Source: Channa striata (taxonomy: Eukaryota > Chordata > Actinopteri > Anabantiformes > Channidae). Taken from it: 64,000 bases of DNA. The position numbers were made by a program, and so were the translations under genes. The stretch is from contig CM065183.1 in the NCBI GenBank assembly GCA_033026295.1, positions 19,237,157 through 19,301,156 of the forward strand. Direction: 5' to 3'. Under the pieces are notes generated by a model, which worked only from the letters and a program-made list of their open reading frames with translations, ran no database searches and was not told the DNA's origin. This document shows, in pieces, positions 1 through 11,959 of this stretch (position 1 is the first letter of the stretch; every line of letters starts with the position of its first letter).

Positions 1-2115
1 AACCAGCGAAAAGCCACGAGAAAACAATGGAATTAACATTTCAAACCCCACACACCTGGTAAAACATCACACTGAATTTTTGTGGAATTATAGAGGCTTC
101 ACTAGTTAACCTATTGTAAATATGTAATGTATGTAATAATAGGTTTTCTTGATTTAAAATTACTAATTGTATTTTTCATACAACTTTTACAACTTACAGC
201 AACAGCAGTTGTTGGGACTTAAGGTCTTTAAACTTGAAATAATGAGTTGAATGAAAAAGTGCAGAGAGTTCACACACATCAGTAAATGAAGTTTTAAAGT
301 AACAAAACTATCAGACTTTCCCGCATGCATTGGTTAAGTGTAGAAAGTCCCTTAGTTTAAATGATTTGAAGAAAACATTCATCATGGTAACTTGTGTGTA
401 TTCAGTATAGTTTGTTATAAAAAAAAATTGTAACTATGATAAAAGTTAGCATTGAATTCAGCCCCTATAACCAACGTGAAAAGACCAAATAATGAAACAT
501 TATACCATCATAACTTTGAAAGGATTATGAATTTGCATTTAAATTAAATGATATAGGAACCTTAGGTGCATGGGGAACTAAATTTTAATTGCAACAAGCC
601 AAAAAAATCTCCAAGACTTACTATATATTATATAACCTTAATAGAACATTATACATGATTTCATTGGCTGATCTATTTAGTCATAAATAGACAGTCAACA
701 TTAATGACATTTACATTAAATGTTGTGTGAAACAGCACCCGCTTCTTTACCCCTGAGGAAAGGCTCCAGAAGTCCAAGTCACACAGGCACCTTTATGATT
801 TTGTGCTTCCAAGTTTATGTTCATTTCACCAGTGAGAAAATATGCACTATTAAAGACAAATTACATGACATCAAACATGTGGGCTTGTGACAGTCATTAT
901 CTATTAAGTACCACAGAGCAGTTTGGCAACAGATAACATGAAACATGGAAAATCTATACAAATGACACAGGATGGGAAAAATTGCACCCCAAATTTTCAG
1001 GTGTTATTCGGCCTCAGCTGTGGCTTCTTTTGCCCCAGTGACCTTTAGTGGGTAAATTGTTCAGCTTTTACCGTAAAGGTGCATTAATCGATGTGCTGAC
1101 TGAGGTGGGGGTTTGGAAATTCAGCAGCGTTGCCACAATCAAAATGAACAAATGTTTATAGGCCAAGTTAGAAAATGTGAAGTTTGTCTTAAATGTTTTT
1201 TGTTCATGAAAACTTATGTCAGCATACTTCTCTGAATTTTGTACGAGTCATACACAACAGTAAATTTGTATTAAACATTTTATTGAACTATGAACAAATA
1301 CAAACATAGAGTAGCGAGGGGCTTAACAGTAGCATATAAGGATAAGAACAGGTAACTCAATTAAATTAAAGATTTGTATCATAACACTCATATCGGAGAA
1401 ATTTACCTATGCAATGAAAACAATTAAGAGTGGTTTATTATTAGTACATTTGAATTTAGGAATATAGAACTGAATTAGAAAATATTTGTCACTCTCCTCT
1501 TCCACCCCCTCCCCCTAAATAAAAAACACGGTATATTCAGTTTTCATCCAGCAGATGGAAGCAAACGACGGCCGCACCCGGAAGCGGAATTGCGTCATCT
1601 TTTAATCAGCGTTTGTTTTGGTGAAAGGCAACGTGTCAAGTTAGTTAAAATGCAAACACACAACTTCCTTTTCCCCTTCAACTTAAAACACATGTTCGTT
1701 GAAATGTTTCGATGGCGTGTAGCTTAATCCTGGAAACTGCAACAAATAATTTAAGTGAGGTAAGGCTAGGCATTTATTACGACATGGCTCCCGTGACTTT
1801 TTAGTTTATTAAACACTTATGAGCAGTTTTCTTTTCCCTTCTCGCGGAACACGTGTGCGTTTATTTTGAAGGCTACGCGGATTCTCTTCCGGCGAGACTT
1901 TGCGGTTGAGCTGGTTTTGACGAGCGGCGTTAAAGCGCTTCCAAGTCGGGCAACGAAATAATTCGCCCCGCGCAGCTCATGCAGCCGCGGCCCGTGCGGT
2001 GCAGGGGAAGACGCGGTTTGATGCCCGCTAGGTGACCGGACGGAGTTGGCCTGCTTTTCGCCTTCGAGCTGAGACGTCGCGCCCCGCAGCACGAACGGTC
2101 GCGGACGCTGCTACA
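1..2115. other. Upstream region of dcaf10, no gene recognised
   Basis: The first 1.5 kb is AT-rich and holds no open frame that looks coding. An ETS-like CCCGGAAGC at 1577-1585 and a CRE-like TGCGTCAT at 1591-1598 sit about 520 bp before the dcaf10 start, and G+C and CpG rise sharply from about 1920, as expected for a CpG-island promoter. On the minus strand an AATAAA signal lies at 1284-1279 (plus strand tttatt), so a minus-strand transcript ending near 1260 is possible, but I find no coding exon for one. The open frames across 1817-2115 on the minus strand are by-products of high G+C. Confidence 0.5.
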
Positions 2116-5100
2116 ATGAGCTCGGAGCGCCAGAGCGACAGCGAGGACGCCGACGAGCCGCAGGACAGGCCCGACAACGGCGGCGGCGGCGGCGTCTCCT
2201 CCGACCGAGACGAAGACCGGGACATCAACGAGTCGGACGACGACGATGACATCGCCCGGGGGGTTTCCGCGTCCACGTCCTCGCCGCCGGGGAACGGAAG
2301 GGGAACAGGCGGAGCGCAGCAGCACGAGTTCTCCGGCGGCGGAGGAGCGGGAGCGCCGCGGCAAGCCAGACGCCGCGGCGCAGACAGGGAGCGGCGGGGT
2401 CTCCGGTGCCGACAGCGTCCGGGGGAATAGCCTGTTCTCCTGGCTGCAGAGCAGGACTATAAGACGAGGCGTGTTCGTGGACCCAGCCAGGGACAACTTC
2501 AGAACAATGACCAGTTTGTACTGCTCCATGAACCCGGCGGCGGAGTCTGTGAACCTGAGCACCCAGACCCACGGAGCGGTGTTCAACCTGGAGTACGCCC
2601 CGGACGGGTAAGGCGCCGCGTCCGTGTCCCGCCTTTAGGCCTTTCATCCAGGGTCCACGGTAATGGGGAGCCCGGCCTCCCCGTGTGTGACACTCCGCGC
2701 TGAAACCGTGTGAGAAATGGGGCTAATAGTCTGGGAAGTGATTGGGCTTCCTCCATTTACACACCCTGCGAACACCCCGTGGTGCTGAAGCGGATATTAA
2801 ACCAAGAATTTGGCTCTAAACCGTCTCAGACCAAACCTCCCAAGTCCTGCACGAGCCAGTCCGAGCCTGGGAGAGCAGACAAGCAGATGTAGGGAACAAA
2901 TCCTGCAGCCAAAGCAGGTCAAGCTGTGTCCTGTCTGGGTCAGAAAGGGCTCGTGTGTGTGTGTGTGTGTGTGGGCTCATGTGACAACGGGACAAAACAC
3001 ACTCCTGTGCAGTAGTAGCTGTCAGCACATAGATATTTCACAATTTTTATATATAAAGTAAAAATGGCAGGAAAATCACATTTTCGTTAAAGTTTTTTCT
3101 TGTGATTTGTTTGCAGATTTTTCTTTTGAGATTCGATGATTTGTGGCTGTTTGGACACTTGCATGTCACATGGTTTTAGCCAATTTCCAAAGTAAAAGGC
3201 TTTGTTGTTTTCTGCTTTTAACTTTTCAGGTGTGATTATCCGCTGCTTTTCTTCAGCAATTTAACCTTTTTGGGTTTTAAATGATAAAATGAAACATTTT
3301 ACAGCCTAAATGGTTGATCTAGAAAATAGTGTCCGGTCTATTAATGGTGAAAAATTGTGTGATTTTTGCAGTTCTCAGTTGTTTTGTGTGTTTTTGCTGT
3401 GCTCAGGTCTGTTCTGACTGTGGCCTGCGAGCAGACTGAAGTCCTTCTGTTTGACCCGATCTCATCCAGACACATTAAGACACTCACCGAGGCCCACGAG
3501 GATTGTGTCAACAACATAAGGTGCATTTCTCTAGTCTCAAGTCACGCACACACAGTATTCAGAGTAAAGCACAGAACACACATTGTCTCAGGCAGGAGAG
3601 TTCAAGAGCACTGAAATAAGACACTCACATATAATTAACGTCTGCAAATGCCACTAAATCCAAAATTTGTTGCACCCGGCAGGTTTCTGGACAATCGTCT
3701 GTTTGCCACCTGCTCTGACGACACCACAATTGCATTATGGGATCTCCGTAAGCTGAATTCCAAGGTGTGCTCTTTGCACGGCCACGCCAGCTGGGTGAAA
3801 AACATCGAGTACGACACCAACACCCGTCTCCTCGTCACGTCTGGCTTCGACGGCAACGTCATCACGTGGGACATTAACAGGTTTGTGTGCATCATCTGCA
3901 GTGCGGACCGGGAACATGTGGAAGTTACGACAAGCAAATGATGAATATTTAACGACAAATATGATGATTGTTTCTTTCTTTATGTCCGTTCTTAGAGATC
4001 ACGTCTGATCAGACAGATGCTTTTACAGTTTTGCAGATGTTCTGTATTTATGTTTTTTGTTTTGTTTTCTAACTAACAACCTAATTACATTTTTAAAAAT
4101 GTGGTCACAGCTGCCACAATTTCTTTTTTTAATGTTCTGTGGTAAATCCTAACAAAGATTTACCTCTTACCTCTTAAAGCTCTCCCCAATAGTAAATACA
4201 CAAGTTCTTTCAATTGATTTCATGTTTACGGAATAATCTGACATTTTCAGCACTAATACTGTGGGATGACACGCAGTTTTTGTCTCTTGAATCCTCACTC
4301 CTCGTCCTCCTCTTGCAGGTTTACAGAGGACGGCTGCCCACACAAAAAGTTCTTCCACACGCGATACCTGATGAGGATGCGGCTGACGCCCGATTGCTCC
4401 AAGATGCTCATATCCACTTCGTCGGGGTACCTGCTCATCCTCCACGACCTCGACCTCACCCAGTCCCTCGAGGTGGGCAGCTACCGCATGCTCCGAGCCC
4501 GCCGGACTCCACTCAGCTCAGGTCAGATCACAGCCTTTCTACGAGTCAGTGTCTCCCTCACGCTCGTTTTATTTAAACGCATTGTTGTTGGAAGGAGCCG
4601 CACAGATACATTTATAATATCTTTGCAAAGAAGTCACAAGTTCATTTCGTTTTTACTTGTTTTTTCTGTTTTACTATTTGTGGCTTCAAGGTGTAATTGA
4701 TCTTTTTCTGCATTTTAGCGAGTGTGTTAATTTGCGTGTTTGTCTTGATGTGGAGACAAAAATAAGTGACTGTTTGGTCAGTTATTTAATTAATTAGTAA
4801 GAATTAATTAATCTGTTTCTTTGGGGATTGATTTGTTGTCTTTAATCCAGCTAAAATATAAAATTCTTGCCAATTTCACTTTGAGAAATACAAAGAATTG
4901 TGATAATTTTTTCCATTAAATTTTTTTTTTTGCAGTTCTTTAAGTTTGCTAGTAAGATTTTCTAAGAGGTTCCCTTTGTTTGGCTAAATTATTTACATTT
5001 TTCACTCAATTATTAATGGATTATTTACTTCAGTTTTGTTACCAATTTGAAGAAATGTATTTTTGACCGTGATGTGATTCCGTAGATGGCGGCACTTCAG

Positions 5101-6507
5101 CATCCAGGTTGACTGGAACTTCTCGACAAGGAAACGACTCCAGCAAGATCCACCCTCACAGAGAAGGTTCGAAACGCTGAAAGTATAAAGCTAAGTAACA
5201 AACGCCAGCTGAGGTTCTAGTAAATAATCTTGTCGCACACTGTGTCCTTGCAGGCCTTTCTCCCAGGAACAGCTTAGAGGTTTTGACTCCGGAGATCCCA
5301 GGAGAGAGGGACAAAGGAAACTGCATCACCTCCCTGCAGCTCCATCCAAAAGGCTGGGCCACACTGATCCGATGCTCCAGCAACATGGATGACCAGGAGG
5401 TGAGCAGCGTTTAGCATGCAGATGCAAAGCCAGTTTTAAGATGCAACCGTTTTTTTTTGTGTTTCTCATATGTCTGAAAGCGGCGTGAGATGCGGTTTAT
5501 GCATCTATATTAAGCCTGTTTCACGCATGTAACATACAGCGGGAGATTGTCCAAGTCAGAAAGTGTCTCATAGGAGAAACTCGATTTCAGTGAGGCGTCA
5601 GTGTGGCCATGATAGAAAAAGCTACGCTGCAGGAAGCAGGTTTGTTTGCAGCACATCAGTCATTCATCAGAGAAATGGGAATAAAGAAAAACGTTGTGGC
5701 AGTTGCCTGATAGAAGTGTCGTCACCAGGCCCAGAGGATCTCATTCAGACATTTTCGCTCTCATATACTCAGCCCCTGGATAAAGAGAAAATGTCAATAT
5801 TCCATATGTGAAAGAGGCTGTAGTCCACCTACCACAACTGGGGGCTAAAGACAGAACAGCTGTTTCTTAAAGTGCAGGTTCACTGATGTCCAAAAAGGCA
5901 CCTTCCTCTAAAACGTTTTGACTTTTCTCTGGAAATTCTAAATGACATTTTTTCTCCAGCATTGTAATCACAGTCATAATTTGGGATATAGTGATGATAC
6001 TTCAGCTTCTTTAAAATGTAAAGTTTTGCACTGAATTGTGTTGAAGCACATGATACAAACATGATATTGAGAACCTGTTGCGACCTTGACAACATCTGTG
6101 ACGTTCTCCTCCATCTTTTCGTGTTCTCTCTGCAGTGGACCTGTGTGTATGAGTTCCAGGAGGGAGCGCCCACTCGGCCGCTCGTCTCCCCGCGCTGCTC
6201 CCTGCGCCTCACCCACTACATAGAGGAGGCCAACGTGGGGCGGGGCTACATTAAGGAGTTGTGCTTCAGCCCGGACGGACGGCTCATCTGCTCTCCCTAC
6301 GGCTACGGCGTCCGCCTGCTGGCGTTCGATGAGAGCTGCGGCGAGCTGGCCGACTGCCTGCCCGTCCAAACCAGCTGCCTCAGGGAGATCCGCTCCATCT
6401 ACTCGCACAGCGACGTGGTGCTCACCACCAAGTTTTCCCCAACGCACTGCCAGCTGGCCTCGGGCTGCCTCAGTGGACGCGTGGCCCTTTACCAGCCCAA
6501 ATTTTAG
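2116..6507 (+). CDS. dcaf10: DDB1- and CUL4-associated factor 10 (WD repeat protein), 7 coding exons
   Basis: Substrate receptor that docks targets onto the CUL4-DDB1-RBX1 ubiquitin ligase. Coding exons: 2116-2607, 3407-3520, 3683-3880, 4319-4521, 5086-5166, 5254-5399, 6136-6507; all introns are GT-AG and the phases join cleanly from exon 1 to the stop. The protein follows human DCAF10 as I remember it nearly residue for residue from RDNFRTMTSLY to the end ...SLYQPKF-like (here ALYQPKF). The WD-repeat blocks TVACEQTEVLLFDP, ATCSDDTTIALWDLRKL and VTSGFDGNVITWD are visible; WDLR in the second is the WDxR (DWD-box) signature used for DDB1 binding. Start is uncertain: from ATG 2116 the acidic Ser-rich N terminus reads well, but the frame to the rest is broken by one base near 2289-2292; the first ATG in the downstream frame is 2246, giving 491 aa. 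Correcting one base gives about 534 aa, nearer the human length (about 559). Confidence 0.93.
2953..2973. repeat. (GT)n microsatellite in dcaf10 intron 1
   Basis: About ten uninterrupted GT units directly visible. Likely length-polymorphic; no function inferred. Confidence 0.9.
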
Positions 6508-9500
6508 CATATTGTCAAAGAATGACACACTGCGGACCTGGGTAGAGAAGTTCTGAAAATGTCTACACGTCGAAAATATGGGAAACTATTAAAGAAGCAT
6601 GAGTTGTTTTGCACAGAAATCTCAAAGTTTTTTCCAATTTTAGCCACTTGTGACCTAATATATGCCTAATACGCAGATATTTGTTGTGCAAAACTCGTCA
6701 CGTGGTCTCTTTAGTGTCATTTGGTTTAAACTAGTATAAAAACTTTCACACTAAATTACTTTTTTTTAAATCTCAAATTGTAGCAACCCTTAATAATATT
6801 TAATAGGATTTGTTTTGTTGCTCAGTGATCAGTGGATCAGATGGGTTGGATTTATTGCATTCAGACATTTAAAATGGTGTAACACAGAATTGTGAGTATC
6901 CGTGGAGGCTTAAGTAGACTTTAAAATACTTATTTCAATATTGTAAAATTTCCAAACCCCTAACCAGACAATCTGTAATGAAAATCCTACTGATGGCTCC
7001 CGAATAGCGATGACGCCAAGTTAAAAATATCTCGGGCACTTCTCGACCCAGGTCTGCATCTGTGAACCACACTGAACCTGTCATCAGCTGACCCCGTCCG
7101 GGCTGCAGCAGCGGAGGGAAACACTTAGCCTGCCTGAGCTTGAACTTGAAGGAGAAAAAAACACAAAATAGACTTTGCATGCTGCAAAGTAGGTGTGCAT
7201 CCACAAGGAGAGGGTTTCAAGTCAAAACCTCAAAGCTCTTGATCACGAAATCAAGAGATACAACATGGCATTAATCAAAAACAAACTCTGCAGGTCGTCT
7301 GTGATTATTTTTCATACTAAAAAATTAACATTGCTCTCCGTGGCAGAAGGAAACTGACTATTTTTTTCTTTTTTGAGACTCAGCACATCCAAATTGGAAC
7401 AGAAACACTAAGAATGCAAACATTAACTCCAAGGAGACAAACAGGCGCTTGCGTCTGTCGTTGGCGTTGGTGGTGATTGTTTCGACACGGCGTCCTGCGC
7501 TGCGGATTCTGTCGCTCTCAGCTGCTCCGCTCTGCTCATGCCTTTTCTCCACAGGTGCTGCTTCTCTGCCGATACAATCTGAACTTTGGATCCCTGCTTT
7601 AGGACCTTATCATTAATGCCTTTTGTCTTTGCTCATTAAAAAGTGGCGTCTCCACTTCTTACATGTCACCCCCCCCCCCACACATCCACCGTGTTTCCAC
7701 CATTATGATATTTAGTGGTTTTATTGGTGTATTAATGTTAGCACTACTCGTAGCATGGCGTTTGTTTCATTTCATTCTCTTTTTAGCCCACTTAGCACTC
7801 GATACACGGATCATTTCACACTCCACTTTTACCATTTGTGTTTTTATCTTGAGTCAGTGTCACCTGAACATTTTCCAGATCCACCGCACCAGACAGTATT
7901 GCAATATTTTCACGGAAAAATAGTTATAAATGCTCAATTCTTCCCTAAATGATAAGGCCAGCTTTGTTTTATACTCTGCATGCTCGTCTGCCTTTCAATA
8001 CTCTGGCTTCCATACTTTGCCATTGATGACTACTGACAGCATAACTCTATTGAAAAGAGCTCACAAATGTAAAGCATCATTTTTAACATGCTTCAGTATG
8101 TTCCCAAAACCAGCTGGCTATAGTTTTTCACTCTCATTACTCAAACAGGAGGAAATACTGAAGCTAGTGGTGACTACGTTCTGCAGTTAATACACACGGT
8201 GCTTATTTTCAGCAGCAAAGTGTGTGTGTGTGTGTTTGTGTGTGGAGACATGTCATTGCAGTGGTGTGGCTTTTCTGTGTTTTTTTTTTACAACCATGGA
8301 GCTCTGTAGTATCAGTATTTGACCATGTGAATGATACTTGATACCTAACAACCATAGCAAAAATGTAAAATATTGCAGGTTTCATTAGTGGCTTGTTGTG
8401 TTGTGTTTTGTTTTTTTGGATAAAGAAGTTTATTTGCAGGATGAAATTGTTGCCAAGAAAGATTTGACTTGCTTGCTTTTCTGACCTTTTATCTCTGTTG
8501 TTTCTTTCTTTTTTTTGGGGGGGGTTGTACTTTGCAGCATGCTTGATTATCTTGTCCTCATCACATCCAGTGTGTCACTTTCACAATACTGTCGTAAACC
8601 AGTCTAACCAGGATATTTATTTTCTCTTAACCGCCTCCTTAAGTCGTGAAGAGGTTGCTTTGACTGTTTGACCACTGCAACGCTTGTATGTTTGCAACCT
8701 GTGTATTATAGCTGCTGTAAGAGCCAAGCACATGCATGGAGGTTACACTTTGAAGTCAACTGGTGACAGTACATGCTGACTGACTGCAGAATTAGTTAAT
8801 GAACATAAGATAGACGTAGGTGTATACTACTATGCACACCAGCCTTTATGGAGATTCTCCTTTCTTGTTTATGAAGAGGATGATGGTCTGTGTGTGAGCA
8901 GCCAAAATGTGTTTTGCTCAGACACGGCGTTGCTTCTCCTCTGTTGTGAACTGTGAGCTGAGAACTTAAGGTTTTCATCAGATAGTAGGTATCTGGAAAT
9001 TATTTACATGTGGCACAAGATCCACTTTTAAAGAAAGTGTGTTGACGTTTTGGGGGATGCATTTATTTGCTCTCCTCACTGGTACATGAGAAGATTCATA
9101 CCACTCTTGTCTCTAACAGTAGACTAAGCCAGTGGTTCTGTGGCATGGGTGTTATTTTGAATAATCCCGGCTTTCAGATGCTGCGTAGTTGTATTCAGTG
9201 TCCAGGTACTGTCTGCTGTGTTTGTGACTCTGAATTTGTTTAACAAAAACTGCATTGAATAATTTTCATCTACTTGGGCTGTGTCTCAAATTATTTAATC
9301 GTTTAATAGTATAAACATATCAAAGTTCATCAGGAGCACAGGAGAATAGATACAGATCAGCAGAAATGTAACCAATTGACTTGGAAATTATGCAGCTTTT
9401 AAAAAACTTCAGATCCTTTCTCTCACATGATCAAGACTATAACCAATCTTCTGTCCTCTAAAACAAATTCTCAAAGTAGCTAGTGTTAAGTGGACTTACT

Positions 9501-11855
9501 CTTTATGTGGACACTCTTTAGACTTTTCTGTGTGAACGATTAATGATTATAAATACACACACATTATTGTGTACTTCTCATAAATGCTAAACAGTGAGAT
9601 TTAAAGTAACATCAATAACAATCACTTCTATTATTGGTATCCATGCAATAATGCCCCCTGTGGAACATTCATTAAATTCATGTTATGCCTGCACAATGGA
9701 GAGAATCAGATCATAAGAGCCATTACTCAGCCCTAGTGCAGAGTCCCAACACATGGCTCATATGGCTGCTGTTCTTTTCATCACTTATAGCCACTGTTGT
9801 CAGAATGAGAAATGTCCTTAAAGGTCGGAGGCAGGTGGTTCTTCCTGCTCTGCCGCTGCAGTTAAACGATACACGAGTGGTATCAATGTTCTCAACCAAC
9901 TCACTGTAAGAAATAGCAAAGGTTTTTTTTTTTTTTTCTTCAAAATGCTCAAGTGATTAATTTAGATTTGACGTGAAAATATAGAGTGGATTCAAAACAG
10001 ATGTGACTTAATGATTCCCAGCTCACACCACAGTCATGTATGTAATAAGGAAGGATGCTTTTAACACTTTGTACCTCAGTTTACAGTGTGTTGTTCAGTA
10101 TGTCCCCAAAAGGGAGTTGTGCTCACTTTCTGCTCAGTCAATTCATGCAACTTGACATTATTTCTCACAATTTTGCAACAAGAAATGATCCAGAAAAAAT
10201 TGTATTGGTTGCATTTCTAATGACATATTTTAACTGACTTAGCTCAAAGTGAAACAACGACCCGTCATGCTGTATATTCACTGCTGCTTTTATTTCACTA
10301 TTCACAGGCTCTTTGGAGACAAGTGTCTTATCTGCCATTTTCACTTCAGGTATAGCAACTGAATAACCGGGTTCGTCTTTATGAATTTGTTCAGTTTTGT
10401 TGCAAGCCCTATTCCGGGTTTTAACCTGTATTCTGTTGTGGGTTAGTTGAACGCTGTTACCTGTGCACCATCACCTCACCGCCGGTGAAGGCGGTGGACA
10501 GAGGTGAAACGTGTTGAACTGCTCGCACATGGCTACACACAGCAAGTGATCCAACAATGACACTAAAATGGTACTTATCACAAAATAAAAGGTTGGCTTC
10601 TTTTGCATTGCTGACTGTTCTATATTTAACTGGCGTGTTTGCAGTTGTTTTCTTTTTTGGAGGGGGGGGGATAGTTAGTTTGCTGCAAGTGCTGCAAAAT
10701 CACCACTAGATGGATGTAAAACCCACTGGTCACAAAGCCTGTGGGTCAAGCACTTTCAGAAGCTTTGTTTTACTGAGTGAGAGGCTAGAAAAATGGGGAA
10801 GCATTGGTGTAGCACACTTGGTCCATCTGTTCTCGTGCTTTCCAAACCCCTTTTCACCCATTGCACGTGTCCAACTTCAAGAAGTGTAATCAAAGAGTAA
10901 AATAGTTGCATTTACAGTCGCTTGAAGATTGTATTTTACAAAGCAAGCATAAAAGTGTGAGTTTTTGTATAGATATTACCAACTGTTGGATTCCATACAT
11001 GAATCCATTGACTGAATACCAATTACTTTTATGATCTACTCTTAATCAAGCTCAGGTTTTGGTATATTCAGTGAAATATTTTAGATTTTTTTTGTACAAA
11101 CATTCAACAGAAATTTGGTGCATGTCCTCCTTAGGGTGTATTGTAAAACCTTTCCTCCAATAATAATTAACTTGAACCAGAATTGGAATAAAGTTTTATG
11201 ACCACATAACTGCAAAGCTAAGAACACATGTAAATAAAATGCTGATTATAAAAAAATGATTCCTCTTAAACATCAGTGTAATAATGTCATTGTAGCATGT
11301 TGATGTTAGCTTTTAGTTTAAAGTATAACTCTACCTAAGTACAACTGCAAAGAAGCAAATAAATATAGATAACGCAGATAAAGTATTAGGAATTAGAGAT
11401 TTTATGACAACAAACAAGATACAGTGTCATATCAGACCAGCTGACAATTAAATCCTCAACTTTGTCTCTTTTACAGAAAAGTAACAAACACTACAGCATC
11501 ATCAGCGAAAAAGTTTCCAGAACCACATCTAGTTTAGTGAATTTGAACTGCCTGTCCATAAATGTTCATAATTGTTAAAAAAGTTTGCTATGTCATGGGG
11601 TAAACTGCCTTAAAGGTTTAGAACACCCAAATAAACCTCTGTTTTGTTTTGAGGTGTCATATTTCAAAGCCGTGATTGGTTGAAGGTTTAAAATCTCAGC
11701 ACCTGTAACTGTCACCATGTGCTTATGTCACTGGCATTATCTAGAAACCCTTCAAGACTTTTCACAAGTGGCATTTCTCTTAATTTGCTCGGAACTTCTT
11801 TAACACATTATTTAGATCTGACTCAGGCGTCCTCGGCCTGTCGTCTCCTCCCCTT
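6508..11855. other. dcaf10 3' UTR and convergent intergenic region
   Basis: Between the dcaf10 stop and the cpxm1 3' end. A weak ATTAAA lies at 6588-6593; canonical AATAAA on the plus strand occurs at 10584-10589 and 11187-11192, so dcaf10 could have a very long 3' UTR. On the minus strand a tttatt near 10288 is a candidate cpxm1 polyadenylation signal. A C-run (7671-7679) and a short TG run (about 8220-8240) are present. I see no exon with splice sites and protein similarity here. One 64-codon minus-strand frame (7552-7358) is discussed as a weak micropeptide candidate. Confidence 0.55.
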
Positions 11856-11959
11856 TCACGCTCTCCAGACCCCGGAGGACCGAGCTCTCCTCATCTGTAG
11901 CTGCTGACTCGCCCTGCGACGGTTGATGGCCTTGGTGCTGGCCCGAAGCTTGCGGAGCC

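Noticed and set aside
1930..2586. 218-codon open frame on the minus strand over dcaf10 exon 1
   Set aside because: It is antisense to the G+C-rich first exon, whose plus-strand product is conserved with human DCAF10. High G+C lowers stop frequency.
4774..4812. Palindromic taattaatta stretch
   Set aside because: Low-complexity AT sequence; self-complementarity is expected by composition.
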